A stretch of DNA of 64,000 bases from Hevea brasiliensis (Eukaryota; Streptophyta; Magnoliopsida; Malpighiales; Euphorbiaceae): the NCBI RefSeq assembly GCF_030052815.1, contig NC_079503.1, positions 52,370,735 to 52,434,734 on the forward strand, read 5' to 3'. The translations under genes were made by a program, and so were the position numbers. The first letter of the stretch is position 1. Each line of letters begins with the position of its first letter. Positions 1-12,850 of the stretch are shown in pieces. Under the pieces are notes generated by a model. The model was not told the origin of the DNA. It made no database searches and was given only the letters and a program-made list of their open reading frames with translations.

Positions 1-449
1 AGGAGGAAAAATTGAACCAAGTCAAGACTAGTTAAGAGGTTTGTACACAATAACTAACTCCTTTTTTATTTTTAAATTGAATTTTGAATTGAATGACTTG
101 TGAAATTAATTTAGGGCCTTATTTATATTGAATACTTTGATTAAAAAAATTAAGTGTTGTTAGCCCAATTTCGAAAATTATTTGAAATGAAATAAGAATG
201 TGAATTGATGAATATTTTTAATGCTTAAAAAATTATTGAAATGGTTTGAAACCACAGTGTCATGACTACATGTTTAAATTTCCCACTAGCTTGCCTAGTG
301 GGAGGAATTAGATTTGTATTCCCTCTCTAGCTAAAGTGTTGAGGTGTATGCCAATTAAGGACGAATTGAATGAGTACTCATATATTTGTGCTAGCTAGCC
401 TTTGCATTCCCCATTAGCCTTTGGTTATTGGGACGAATTGGATATTTGT
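1..449 (+). mobile_element. Tekay-like element 0: interior part of 5' LTR (segment 1)
   Basis: This is the part of a forward long LTR that lies left of a nested insertion. It resembles the reverse complement of the LTR at 43058-46479, for example the AG/GTTTGTAC motif near 37-47 and the 'gctagctagcc' tract near 391-401. The same LTR resumes at 24824, after the TSD TTTGT, and ends at 25688 just before a tRNA-Met primer site. The true LTR start lies left of the window. No gene is present in it. Confidence 0.75.
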
Positions 450-768
450 TATCACACCCTACCCCTCAGTAAGATGTAAAATGATCCTGTAGTACATCTA
501 ATGAATTAATGTACTTCGCCTACCGGTAACCCATTAAATATACTACAAGAGATTTTGAAACGATTTTCTTACTTTTTGAAGGTGGCGAGCATTTTTTGTA
601 GGAATTAAAAACTCTTACTTGAAGTTTAAAGACTAGTTAAAACTTTTGTACATTTTTATTTTTATGCAAATTTTGGAAAATTTTCGACAGAATGTCATCT
701 ATATTTGGGAAAGACAGTTCTTCAAACACCTGTAAAAACACTTCCAATAATTCATTTCATCAAAATCA

Positions 769-841
769 ACCACTTCCACAACACAAATCAACATCATTTC
801 TATCAACCACTTCCACAACACAAATCAACATCATTTCTCCC
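769..841 (+). repeat. Tandem duplication of about 37 bp
   Basis: The unit beginning 'caaccacttccacaacacaa' occurs twice in direct succession inside solo LTR 1. The corresponding place in the LTR at 43058-46479 holds one shorter copy. It explains the low-complexity open frame at 692-889. Confidence 0.85.
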
Positions 842-1518
842 AACTCCATAATTCAAAACAATTCTCAATTCAATTGTCTTCAAAAATAATATTAAATAAC
901 TTCATTCATATTCCACTAAAGAAAAATTAATTTACATTCATTACAAAACTCAAAAATAAGTTTGAACATTACAATAATTTGCATTTTATTACATACCAAA
1001 ATAATATTACAAGAGTTTTTGTACAACCGCTCAAACAATTTACATACATATAATTACATGCATACATCAAAATCTAATATACAAGGGTATACCTATAATA
1101 TACCCGAGGCTAGTCACAACAGTCTTCAAGGTGCAGCTGCAAGAATCTCACTCAACTGCTCTATCTCTACTCTCACCTGCGATAGCATACAAAGCTATCG
1201 CTGAGTGGTGAGCTCAGTGGTGCACAACTATAATTTAAAATGTAATACAATATACATTGATAATAATTATACCAAAAATTTTGGAATCTCAAAATTTAAC
1301 CAATTTTCAAATATCAAAATTTTCATTGCCAATAATAATAGTCACTTGTTAAAATAACCTTGATCAAAATTTCAATTTGTCTAATCACAACTGAACAATT
1401 ATTTTAACAAAATCATTTGTGCACAATCTCATTTAAAATCACAATTTCTTATCAATCAAAACCCATTCTTTATCTCACTAACTATGCAAGAATAATCTGA
1501 AAGGGCCATCTTCGAGGT

Positions 1519-1587
1519 GATTCTAACTCCCTATGGCCGGGGAGGTCAAATCGGGATTCTAACTCCCTATGGTCGGGTAGGTCGAAT
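1519..1587 (-). repeat. 35-bp tandem duplication inside Tekay-like LTR
   Basis: Two adjacent copies of a unit containing 'gattctaactccctatgg' lie in solo LTR 1. The same duplication, reverse-complemented, is in the LTRs at 10834-10902 and 23363-23431, whereas the LTR at 58095-61938 has one copy near 60838-60870. It therefore marks an LTR sublineage. Confidence 0.8.
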
Positions 1588-3931
1588 TATCGTGCACAGT
1601 ACACACCACAATAATGCAACTTCCGAAAGGGCCAATGAAAAACTTAGATCTAACCTCTAATAAGAGGAGAATCTAAGCCTATGCACATACTATGGTATTC
1701 AAAATAAAACAAAACTAACTCCATTGTCTCATCAACAAATGATATAGAGATAGGTAATAACCTAGTCAAGTATTTATAGTGAGTTATAAAACCATATCAT
1801 GCATTTCTTTGTCCTTTTTGTGAGCATAAATCACAACACAATATTAATTCAAGATCAATTCTAATATTCCATAATTTTTTTTATGCTCATCACAATCCAA
1901 AACAAAATTTTATATTTTATTCATGCAAATTGCCCATCATAATTCAAAACATAATTTATCCAGTCTAAAACAATATTCAATAATTGTTGAAATAATATTT
2001 CACAAAACTAAACTTATGCTTGCTATACCAATTTCACTAATCATTGAAATAAATCCCATAATTAGTAAACATAGTGCATAAGGAAAAATAAAATCATTTA
2101 ATTACGTAAAATATTCAAAACAAATTCAATTAAAAACTAGTTGTGCGCAAACCTCTTTTGTCGACTCAATTTACTCAAACTTTCATTTCTCCTTCGAAGA
2201 TCCCTTTCCAACTGAAACACATATATTTAAAGTGCTTCAGTATTCATTTCTAATATTTAAATTCCAATAATTTCTTTGCAAACTTATCCTACCTATTACT
2301 ATTTATAAATTTTGGGTCTTTCATATTTTTGTATATGTTGGCACTATTCATGGCACTATTCAAGTCAAAATATTGACTTTTCTATACTTAATAGGTTTAT
2401 TAGTTCTAATTACACCCATATACCACATTTTAGATGTCAATTTTGTTGGCATTGATTGCCAATTCAATTTCTAAGTCTCCTAAGAGAAATTATAATTTTT
2501 TCAGTTTTGGTCCCCTGTTTTCTACTATTCCAATGGTCTGGTTACTGTGAGAATTTGGCTAAGTGTCCTTCATCAAAGTTGTTCCTTATTGTCTTGCTTT
2601 AATTCCCTTTTTGAATCACTCCATTTGGAGTTCTATAGCCCAAGTTATACCTATTTTTCTAAGGCTGGCCGAATTTGGTATTACCTAGAATTCTGGGCAT
2701 TTTTCTGGATACTGGCAGTTTTAGTGTGCTTACTGCAGGTGAATTTTTGGATAGGTTATGGTCAAAATTTGGATTTATTTTCTTCATGGAAGTTTTAGGG
2801 CTATGTCTCAGCTTTCCATCGGTATAAGATTCAGGTCATTTGAACCTTCCTAGACCAAGTTATGGTCATCTAAGTGACTACTGTTCATTTGGTCATTTTT
2901 GTACAAGGCAGTGTGCCCAAATTCGGATTTGGTCTAATTGTTCACTAAGTTATGGTCATTTTCTAGGCATGATTCTTAAATGAAAAATGGTCCATTTTGT
3001 GTCTAGTTTCATTCCCAATTGACCTCACATCAATTGGGTTGGTAAATTTCTAGTTTTGGTCCCTGAAAAAGACCTAGGTCAAGCTGTCTGCATACTGAGC
3101 CTAACCAATCCGAATTGAAACTTGGTTCTAACAATTCACACACACCACAAATGGTCACAATTAACCATTTCTCAACTCAAGTAAGATCAATAGCATCAAT
3201 TGACCAATTCTCAACTTTTTGTCAAATTTTTCAAAATGCTAAAAACCCCAGTTACACATTTGTGTAATTCAATGAAATCAAAGTGTACATCTAATGTCTA
3301 TATACTTCATTCAACCGAAACAACCAATCAAACACATTAAAATCATTCATTTCAAACCCTAACATAAGCTGGCTGAAATTTCCTTTTTGGTCCCCCAACA
3401 ATTATTTTCTTTTGATTTTAAGTTAAGATCTAAGCTACTTATACTAAAAACATAAGTATTAAGCATAAATTTTCAATTCAAACCACTAATCTTTCTTTGA
3501 TGTTCAACTCTTCTATTTCCCTCCTTGTTTCTTCTTTCTTTCTTGCCCAATCATCTTTTCAAGTGAGTTTATCAAGTTCTAATGGATTAATTTGGGGTTA
3601 AAGCAAGGTTTAGTGGGAGTTTTAAAGCTTGAACTCAAGCTTTCATAGAGGTTCATCCATGGAGATGGCAAGAGGGAGGGCGGCCAACTTGAAGGGAGAA
3701 GAAGAGTGATTTGTTTTTTTTTTTTCAATTTTATGTTTATTTTATGCCTTTTAGTCTTATTTGAATTGGTCAATTATGGTGGGGAAAATAAAATTGTATT
3801 TTGACATCATTCATGATGTCATCCAATGATGTAATAAACTTTTTCAATTTTCTTTTTCTTTTGCATTTATTTTTCTATTAGTTCTTTAATTTAATTCTCG
3901 ATTCCCAAAGATTCGTTTCTTCGATTTTATT

Positions 3932-6900
3932 TGTCACACCCTACTCCTCGTAAGATGTAACATGCTCCCATAGTACACCTAATGAATTACCGTACTTTGC
4001 CTACCGATAACTCATTAAATATACTATAAGGGATTTTAAAACAATTTTTGTTCATTTTTAAATTGGTGGGTAAAATTGTTTTCAGATATTAAAAACCTTT
4101 ATTTAAAGTCCAAACATAAATTAAATTTTAAGATATTTAAAATCTTCACAATTTTTACAAAAATTTTGGCAGAGTGCCGTTTGTATTTTGAGAAAATAGT
4201 TCTTCAAAACCTGAAAACAAAGACACTCCCAATATATTTTTCAATCACAACTCCATTATTCAATCTGATTTCACAAATCAGCACAAACAACTCAGTACAT
4301 CGTTTAAATTAAATCAAACATTAAAACATCTCATTAAGGTAACAAAATTAATATTTACATTCATGGGATCATTAAAAATTTAGTAGTGCAAAACTTTATA
4401 AATACATAAAATCTCAAGATAACCTTACAATAATTTGTATTTAATTACAATCCAAAAATATATTAAAAAAGAGTTGGTACAATTGCTTAAAGGAAATTTC
4501 ATACATATAATTACAGAATTACATCAAAATCTAAAGTAGAAAGGTATACCTATGATATACCCGAAGATAGTCTCACTATGTCTTTCAGTAATCTTGCTCC
4601 GCTGCTTTATTTTTTCTTTCACCTGTGACAACATACAAAGCTATCGCTGAGTAGTAAATTCAGTGGTGCATAAACTAATAATTTAAAACTTAATACAAGT
4701 TATGTTTGACAATTCATAACAAATAAAATTTTAAATTTCTAAATTCTTCAAAATTCAAAACATTCAGAAATCAATATTTTCATTCATGCAAATTATTCAT
4801 TTGAATAACATTTTGCTCAAATAGTAATTATTTATCTATATTTCTTTTAAATCTCGAAACAATACAAAAATATTTTGAATCACTGACAAATTATTTATTT
4901 CAACCACAATTTATCAAACTATACATAATTTAAAGGGCGTTGCCAACAATTCACATAGTTGAACCCATGACCCAAAATTCAAATAGATGCCGTGTTGTAC
5001 ACCACGACATTTCAAACTCTCCCAATAATCGAGGCTAAAAGGGAGGAACAAAGACTAGCTAGTATATATGAATACTCATTCAAACTCTTCCCCAACTGGC
5101 AAACCAGAGAAGAAGGAACTCACTTCATCTAGTGGAGGAGATATCTCACTAGACAAGCTAATGAGAATTCACAACATATATTACCATGTCAACTGTGGTT
5201 TCAAATCATATTCAAAAAAAATTCTATTTACCAAGTGTTTACAAACCATTAACATATTGAATCATCATAAATTCATGCTCAAGGTTGGCAACACATCAAA
5301 CTTAAAATTTATAATCCTCAAAACCATGCAATAAATCCTTCAATGCTTAAGAAAATTTATATTTAAATTATACACTTTCATTCAATAAGTTAAATTTCTC
5401 AACACAATAAAATCATAAGTCAGAAAATAAACTTGTTCAAATCAATTTAGAAGTGAAAAGTAACAATATAGTTATTTGAGCACAAACCTTATACGAGTCG
5501 CCTCTTGGCCTTGACTCGATGTCTCGGGTTCTTTCTTGATATTCTTTTCCACTGAAACACACAGTTTCATAGTGTTTCAGTATCACAATTTATTATAACT
5601 CCACAAATAAATTCAACTCTACTTATACCTAGCTTTAATATGCTAAACTTGACGTTCTTTAAAATTTGTATTTCGGGGTTACTATTCATGACACTATTTA
5701 AGTCAATTTGTTGACTTTCTAATGCTTAATAGGTATGGAAATTCCAATTTCACTCACATACCACATTTTGATTACCTAATTTGTTGGTTTTTGTTGTTTT
5801 CTCAAATTTTAAGTCTTTTAGGCAAAATTGCAAATTTTCATTTTTGGTGTCCTATTTTGCACTGTTCCATTGATCATGTTGCTATTAGAATTTAGCTAAG
5901 TTTTCTTCATAGAAATTATTCCTTATTGTCTTAACTTTATTTCCCTTTTTGAATCACTCCATTTAGAGTTTTTAAGCTCAAGTTATAGCCATTTGAACAT
6001 GGCTGGCCAGATTGGCCTAACCCAGATTTTATGGGCACCAACTTGGTTCTGGCAGTTTTAGGTCACTAAATTTGGGTGGCTAAATGACTTGGTTAAGGGT
6101 ATAATTTGGACTTATGTTCTTCATAGAAGTTGTAGGCTATGTCTCAAATTTCTACTGGTAGCATTTCAGGTCATTTGGACCTACCTAGCCCAAGTTATGG
6201 CCAAATGAACAAATACTGTTCATTTAGTCATTTTTGTACAGGTCAGTTTGCCTAATCCAGATTTGGCCAATTTGTTCACTAAGTTATGGTAACTTTCTGG
6301 GCATGATTCCTAAATGAAAAATGTGCCATTTTGTGTCTAGTTTCATTCCCAATTGGCCTCACACCAATTGGGTTGGTAAATTTTCAGTTTTGGTCCCTGA
6401 AAGGGACCTTGGTCATGCTACTTGCAGAATGACCATAAGCAATCCGAATTTAAACCTAATTCTAACACTTCTTACACACCACAATTGGTCATACATGACT
6501 ATTTTTCAACTCAAGCAAGGTCAAACACATCATTTGGCTAATTCTTACATTTTTCCTCCCAAAACCCTAAGGGTTAAGAACCCTAATTCTTCAATAGCTT
6601 TAAATCATGAACTTACACTATCTAAACATCATCTACACACTCAATCAAACTTGCCAACATATTTAATTGCATCCAAATCCATCAATTCCTACTTACTACT
6701 AAGTTGGCCGAAATCTCTAGTTGCCAATCATGCATAGTTTTTCAATTTTCTTCGTATAATTTCATTCAATCCTATCCTAAATCAACCACTTATACCAAAA
6801 AGGGAAGGTTAGATTAGCTTACCTTTCATGGAGCTTTTTCAATTCTCAAGGTCCTTCCAAATTTTCTTGTTTCTTTTACTTCAATTCTTCCTATCATGTG

Positions 6901-7805
6901 TCAATTGAATGTTTTCTATTAATTTAGCATGGGATTTATGAAAGAAATGGGAATGTTAGAGCTTAATAGTGTTGTTAATGGTGGAAAGAAAGAGAGAAGA
7001 GAGAGATGAATGAAATGGGGCGGTAAGGAGGATGAAGAAGAAGATAACTATTTTGTTTTTCTTTTTTTTTTATCCTTTAATTTTAATTGGTCCCTTTTGT
7101 ATTGTATTTATCCCATAATTTTCTAAATTTTAATTATAGCTTTATGATGTCATGCATGATGTCATTAATCCTTTTTTTTGTAATTATTTGGCTATTTGAT
7201 TTAGTGAAAAAGGTTGGAAAATTAAAATTAGTTATGACATCATGATGATGTCATAAAAGTGATGTAATAAACTTTTTCAATTTTCTTTTTCTTTTATATT
7301 TATTTTTCCATTAGTTCTTTAATTTAATTCTTGATCCTGAAATTTTCTTTTCTCCAATTTTATTGGACAATTAGGTAAGGAGTGAATTGACCAAATCGCC
7401 CCTCACCGGTTCAATCTGGTTTACAAGTTATTCGATATTTCTTCTGGATCCCTGACCTAATTATTTGACCTGGTTAAAAATTCTTTTATGTGATTTTCTC
7501 CTTTTCACTATGTTCGCAATAATTCTAAGGACCGCGGCATTACATTTTACGGCTCAAAATTTGAGTTTAGACTGACCTCGCAGTCACTTCCCGGGAAGGT
7601 CACCCATCGCTGTGACTCCCGGCTCATTTAACCTTTTATGTTCTGTTTTTCTTATTTTTACTTTTCCATCTGGTAATCACTATTTATTTTTTATCAGGGC
7701 TTTTCTAGTTGTTTTAAACATAGTTCTAGTCCTCTTAATTGTCCAGATTGATACCGGTCACCGAAACAGTAACATATACTAGGCTATGCAAATAGGGGTG
7801 TTACA
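3932..7805 (-). mobile_element. Solo LTR 2 (Tekay-like), complete with TSD
   Basis: The LTR runs from TGTCACACCC to GGGGTGTTACA and is 3874 bp long. It is bounded by the perfect duplication TTATT at 3927-3931 and 7806-7810. It sits inside solo LTR 1: the sequence before it (ending 'cgattttatt') and after it ('ggacagttagg') are contiguous in intact copies such as 16480-16510. No internal domain is attached. The open frames at 4076-4312, 5068-5334 and 6321-6737 have no recognisable domain. Confidence 0.93.
5552..5580. repeat. Conserved LTR stem-loop
   Basis: CTGAAACAC and GTGTTTCAG form a 9-bp inverted repeat around an 11-base loop. Equivalent structures are at 10158-10185, 14796-14824, 44302-44330 and near 22695-22725; the copy near 60188-60216 is decayed. 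The right arm, read in element sense, also looks like a 3' splice site. Confidence 0.7.
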
Positions 7806-10185
7806 TTATTGGACAGTTAGGTTAGGAGTCAGCTCTAGGGGTGAATTGTAACACCCCTATGTTCGATAGTGCGTCTACTGTTTCAGTGACCAGTGTTTGT
7901 CCGGACAACTAGAATGCCTAGAACTACATTTAAATGTTAGTGAGGAGATATAAAATAATGAAATATAAGAAAAGAAAATACAAGAAAAATAAAGGAAAAA
8001 TAATAGCAATGAAATGTAACCAAGTTAAATGAGCCAGCGCCGCAGCGATGGGTGACCGCACAGGGAAGTTACGACGCATGCAATAGCCGACCCCAGGACT
8101 GCAGGGAACCCTCGGAATTTAGTTTCAAGACATAATTAAAGACTTATTAAAGTATAAATTTCATTAGAAATATCAAAGAAAAATTAATTAATTAGTACAA
8201 AGAAAAATGAGAAATCAAGAAAACGACAAAACTTGGCGTTATCGAAAAATTGGGAATGTAACCCGAATAGGGGCATTGTGGTCAATTGACACCTAGAGTT
8301 GCCTTTTGACCTCAATGTCCATTAAAAATAAGTGGTATTACACTTTGAAAATGTCATGAAAAATAAAAATGTGGTACATTATTTAAATAGTGAAAGAAAT
8401 GAGGCAAATGTGTAAATTATGGAACTTTAACTAATTAAATCATTAATTTATGGTTAGTGCTCCACTAAGTGGGATTAGCGGACATATAAAACCAAGTGGA
8501 CAACATGAAAATTCACTTTCTTCCTCATTTTTTTCACTTTTCCGAATTGCTTTCTCAAGTTCTTCCATAGCCAAATGTTATTCCAAGCTTCCTCCATGGC
8601 CATTCATGTATAAGCTCAAATCTACCATGATTCAATCCATATTTCTTCAAACTCCCTTCATTAAAAGTGGTCTTTACACCATGGGCAGTATGTGGGCAGC
8701 AAAAAAGAGAGGAAATTCCATGGATTTGTGAAGTTCAAGTTGAGGTTAGTGCTTAATCTTTCCATTTACCTTCACTAATCCTTGTTTTGAGCTTTGGGTA
8801 AGTTGAATTGCTAAGAAAAATTGAGAAAATGATGAGTATTGGTAAACCTTAGTTTTGGCAGCCATGAAAATGCATGGTTAGTGACTTATTCTTATATGTA
8901 CTTGATAGGAATTAAGGTTGATTAACTCAAATAGAAGTGGTTGTAGGTTAATGTCCAAGTATGTGCATGTTAGTGCTTGAATTAAGGGTTTGAAATGGGA
9001 CCTTGATGCTTTGGCAAACTGCCATGTTTGGTAGCCTATAATATCATGAATTTGTGTATGTGAATATGAAGTTTATTAATGAAATATGATGGTGTTGAAT
9101 TGTGAGCAGTTTGTATAATTGCCATGGAAGTGTATGTGTAAAATAAGTATTGATGTACATTGAATTTGGGTGGATGTGAATGTTGGACTTTAATGGTGAA
9201 TTGTGTGCATTGAGCACTTGAGTGTTCTACCCAATATGCTTGCTGGAATTGTGTTTAGTATTTGTAGAAGTGCTATGAATAAATAATGAAGTCATGAGGA
9301 GGAGGAGGAATGTCAAATTGGAAGCGTAATTGTCTTGTGCAGGTTGTGTATGTTAGCAGCACCTAAATTAGGTCATAAGTGCAAAAATGTAAACCCAATT
9401 GATATGAGGCCAATGGAGGGTGAAACTAGACACCAAATAGGCCTACTTTTATGTAAAAATGTTGCCAAAATTCTACCTAGAAACTAACCTTAAAAATGAC
9501 CAAATCCGGATTAGTGACTTGAAAGCCCGAAAATTGACCATTTGGGCAGTAGTTACTATTTTGGCCATAACTCACACAAAACAGGTCCAATTGACCTGAA
9601 ATTTTTACCATGAATATATCAGACATAGATATACAATTCTTATGAAGACACCAAAGCCCAGAAATGGCCAGAACTGAGCCAAATAGCTTGCACAATTTTA
9701 GGTACCAAAACTGGTTGAACCAAAAGTGACCTAAAAATGACCTAAGCCTACCATTTTAGTGCATTCTCTCCAGCATTGGTAAATTGACCATATCTTGGTC
9801 TACAAAACTTAGAATGACCTGAAATTTTGTCCCGCGTGCAATAAGACATAGACCTACATGTTTGTAGTTTGGACCGAAACTCGAAAACTGAGGAAACTAG
9901 GTCGTCCGGCTAGGTCAAAATAGTACACCGAAATCCAGTAAATTATAATAAAATGCAATACACTTGGAAATGAAATTGGTAACCTATACCAACACTAAAG
10001 GGCTATAAAATGTGACATATTGTTAACATTAGAATTGACTCACTTAGAGTGCATCAAGGGTCAACATTATAGGTTGACTAATGAAATGAATTGAAGGGAA
10101 TAGTACCAAGAAAATTTAGATATTGGATTTTATTGTTAGAAACAATCTAACTGAGTACTGAAACACTTTAAATTGTGTGTTTCAG

Positions 10186-10248
10186 TTGAAAAGGATATTG
10201 GGAAGCATAAGGAACATTGAGTCAAGGCCTAGGGGCGACTCAAATCAG
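10186..10248 (+). other. Exon-like segment with splice-type borders inside the LTR
   Basis: The segment is preceded by GTGTGTTTCAG, an acceptor-type sequence, and followed by AAATCAG/GTTTGTGC, a donor-type sequence. It is 63 bases long, a multiple of three. The donor-like AG/GTTTGTGC (or a close variant) recurs in element sense in every Tekay-like LTR here that covers the site. A second candidate in the same LTR spans 11303-11363, between GTCGCAG and CAG/GTATATC. Splicing is inference only. Confidence 0.3.
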
Positions 10249-10833
10249 GTTTGTGCACAAGTAGTTTTTAACTGATTTTGTTCTGAATATTTCATATGAT
10301 TAAATGACATATTTTTCTTATGTATTATGTTTAACAAGCATTGGATTTAATTCAATAATTATTGAAATTGTTATAGTATGTATGAATTTAGCTTTGTGAA
10401 ATGGTATTTCCATAAGTATTAAGCATTGTTATGAATTGAATAAATTATGTTTTGAAAAATTGTGATAGAACATGTTTTTAATTGTGATGGGCAATTTGCA
10501 TGGAAAAATGCAAATTTATGACTTAAATTGTGATGAGCATAAAAATTATTGGATATTAGAATTAACTTTGAATCAAATTGTATTGTGATTTATGCTCACT
10601 AAAAGGATTGTGATATTGTTTTATATCTCACCATAGATGCTTGACTAGGTTATTACCCATCTCTCTCATTTGTTGAGAAGACAATGGAGTTAGTTGTGTT
10701 TTGATTACCATGGTACGTGCACAGGCTTAGATTCTCCTCTTATTAGAGGTTAGATCTAAGTTTTTTTTTTTTTTTTTTTTCATGTTATGGCCCTTTCGGA
10801 AGATTCATTATTATGATGTGTACTGTGCACGAT

Positions 10834-10902
10834 GATTCGACCTCCCCAACCATAGGGAGTTAGAATCCGATTCGACCACTCCGACCATAGGGAGTTAGAA
10901 TC
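10834..10902 (+). repeat. 35-bp tandem duplication inside element 3 5' LTR
   Basis: Two adjacent copies of the unit 'gattcgacctcc...gagttagaatc' are present, with a few differences between them. It is shared with 1519-1587 and 23363-23431 in their own orientations. Confidence 0.8.
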
Positions 10903-11874
10903 ACCCCGAAGATGGCTCTTTTGGATTAGTCTTGCATAGTTAGTGAGATAAAGAATTGTTTTCGAGATTAAAAATGGTTTTTGAATAGTAAAGAATTGTG
11001 ATTTCAATTATGATTTATGTATAATTGATTTTGTTGGAATTAATTTTTATTTCCAATAAATTGTTAGAATTACCTTAAATGGCTAGTTATGATTTAATAA
11101 ATTGAATTTCATGATCAGAGTCATTTTATACAAATGATTTATATTATTGGCAATGAATATTTTGAGTTTTGGAATTTGATCAGTATCCAGATTTCCAAAT
11201 TATTTGTTGTAATTTTTGTTAAGGTATATTGTACTATATTTTAAATTATAGTTGTGCACCACTGAGTTCACCACTCAGCGATAGCTTTATATGCTGTCGC
11301 AGGTGAAAAGAGCATAGAGCAATTGAGTAAGCTTCTTTGAAGACACATTCAGATCAGCTCCAGGTATATCATAGGTATACCCATGTACATAGGTTTTGAT
11401 GTATGCATGTAATAATATGTATGTAAATTATTTGAGCAGTTATATAAGAACTCTTGTAAACTATTTTGGTATGTAATTAAATGTAAATTATTCTTATATA
11501 AATGTTGAGTCGTGTAATCAATGAAATGTTCTTTATGATGAGATTGGTTTGAAAATGAATTGATTTGATTATTGAGATTTGAATTGTGAGTTGAAATGAA
11601 GTTATTGGAGTTGTATTTGAGAAAACATATTGGGAGTGTTTTCCTTTTCAGGTTTGAAGAACTGTTTTCTCAAAACACAGCCGGCACCTTGCCGAAATTT
11701 TGAAAAATCTTTATAACACCAGATTTTAAGCGATGATTTAAATTTCACGAAAATTATTTTAAAATCCCTTGTAGTATATCTAATGTGTTATCGATAGGCG
11801 AAGTACGATAATTCATTAGGTGTACTACGGGATCATGTTACATCTTACAGAGGAGTAGGGTGTGAAATGTTTTG

Positions 11875-11886
11875 TGGTATCAGAGC
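11875..11886 (+). other. Primer-binding site, tRNA-iMet type (element 3)
   Basis: TGGTATCAGAGC lies 7 bases after the 5' LTR end. It is complementary to the 3' end of plant initiator-Met tRNA, the usual primer for minus-strand DNA synthesis in plant LTR elements. Confidence 0.93.
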
Positions 11887-12053
11887 AATGGTTTTAAAGT
11901 AAATTTTGAACTGTGAATTTAAAATCTTTTTGTCAGTAACTACAACTGCTCAAATGTTTGATACATATAGTACATTTACATCATAAATATGAAATAATGG
12001 AGAGAAATCTCCTTGTGTTGGTTGTACAGGAATAGAAAATCCTATGAAAAGAT

Positions 12054-12850
12054 ATGGAAGAGAAGAATGAGACAATAGAATAGTCTGTGATGGTAGAAGT
12101 ACAAGTTGAGGCCTCAGCTCCACAAAGTGTCGAAGGCTCGACTGTACCAGTTTTACTGGTACAAATTACTGTACAAATGGCCCAGCAAATGGCCACTTTC
12201 TTTCAACAAATGGCTGATACTCTGTCAACTCAAACTCAAGTACAAACCCAAACCCCACAAGGGCAGTGTGAAATAGACAAGAGGGAGAAACCTATGGGTC
12301 AGAGCTCGAACAGTAATTTGAGGAAGAGAAAAGAATTTGAGGAGACCCGAGCTCAAGAATATGAAAGAGGCAGATCATCAGGGCAGAGACCACCAAGATC
12401 TAGTCGTTGAACAACCAGAAGTTCCTATTCTGCCTGTTTCTGCCATGTTTGTGGTAAGCCACATGGAGGTATTTGTCGTAAGGCCTCTGGAGCCTGCTAC
12501 AATTGTGGAAAACTTGGACATTTTGTTAAAGATTGTAGTAGAGCACCTCGATCTACTCTCCAAAGTTCACAGATAGTCAGTAGAGGTCAAGACAGAAATA
12601 GAGTTGGTACTCCTCACAACTATAACATAGTGAATCAACCCGAACATAGTAGCGCATCAGTTAGAGCGTCCACTATGCGCCAAGGGGAAAGAACATAAAC
12701 TTTGGATGTCGCTGCTAGTAAGTTCTTAATTTTTGAAAGAAACAATTAATTATTTTTGTTTGATCCCAGCACTACTTAGTTGTATGTTAGTGTTAGAACT
12801 ATATGTTCTGTTGTTTTTCCTTCACATGGGAATAAATTTTGATGCAGCAG
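12054..12850 (+). pseudogene. gag: Element 3 gag remnant with intact zinc knuckle but deleted capsid core
   Basis: Gag forms the retrotransposon particle and packages its RNA. The likely start is the ATG at 12054, matching the ATGGAAGA start of gag in elements 0 and C; an in-frame TAG follows at 12081. The frame then reads a glutamine-rich head (AQQMATFFQQMADTL) and jumps to the arginine-rich segment before the zinc finger (SGQRPPRSS). About 550 bp encoding the capsid core, present in element 0 at about 26100-26640, is missing without breaking the frame. A stop follows the RPPRS segment near 12408. The zinc knuckle CYNCGKLGHFVKDC is intact near 12497-12540. Beyond about 12700 a decayed protease start is seen, with FDPST where FDSGST is usual. 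This is a non-functional remnant. Confidence 0.8.

Larger units (their letters stand above)
7847..11867 (+). mobile_element. Element 3: 5' LTR of forward Tekay-like element
   Basis: The LTR begins TGTAACACCCC at 7847 and ends GTGTGAAA at 11867, where GTGTGACA is expected. It is 4021 bp long. The left duplication TGAAT (7842-7846) pairs with TGAGT (24396-24400) at the far end of the element, a one-base difference. It is followed after 7 bases by a tRNA-Met primer site. From 9726 onward it aligns with 22264-24395, the surviving part of the partner 3' LTR. It holds no gene; the frames at 8450-8731, 9477-9695 and 10780-11007 lack domains. Confidence 0.92.

Noticed and set aside
6321..6737. 138-codon open frame on the plus strand
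   Set aside because: It lies wholly inside solo LTR 2, shows no domain, and is not open in the equivalent place of other LTR copies.
8450..8731. 93-codon frame starting near a Ser-rich stretch, possible secreted peptide
   Set aside because: Located in the element 3 5' LTR; no true signal peptide pattern and no equivalent in sister LTRs.
10780..11007. 75-codon frame repeated at 23308-23535
   Set aside because: The two are the paired LTRs of element 3, so the likeness is LTR identity, not a conserved protein.
11875..11886. Possible tRNA gene fragments at the TGGTATCAGAGC sites
   Set aside because: These are primer-binding sites placed a few bases after LTR ends; no cloverleaf can be drawn around them.
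11974..12196. Minus-strand frame at 11981-12196, opposite gag
   Set aside because: Shadow of the gag codons on the plus strand; no domain.
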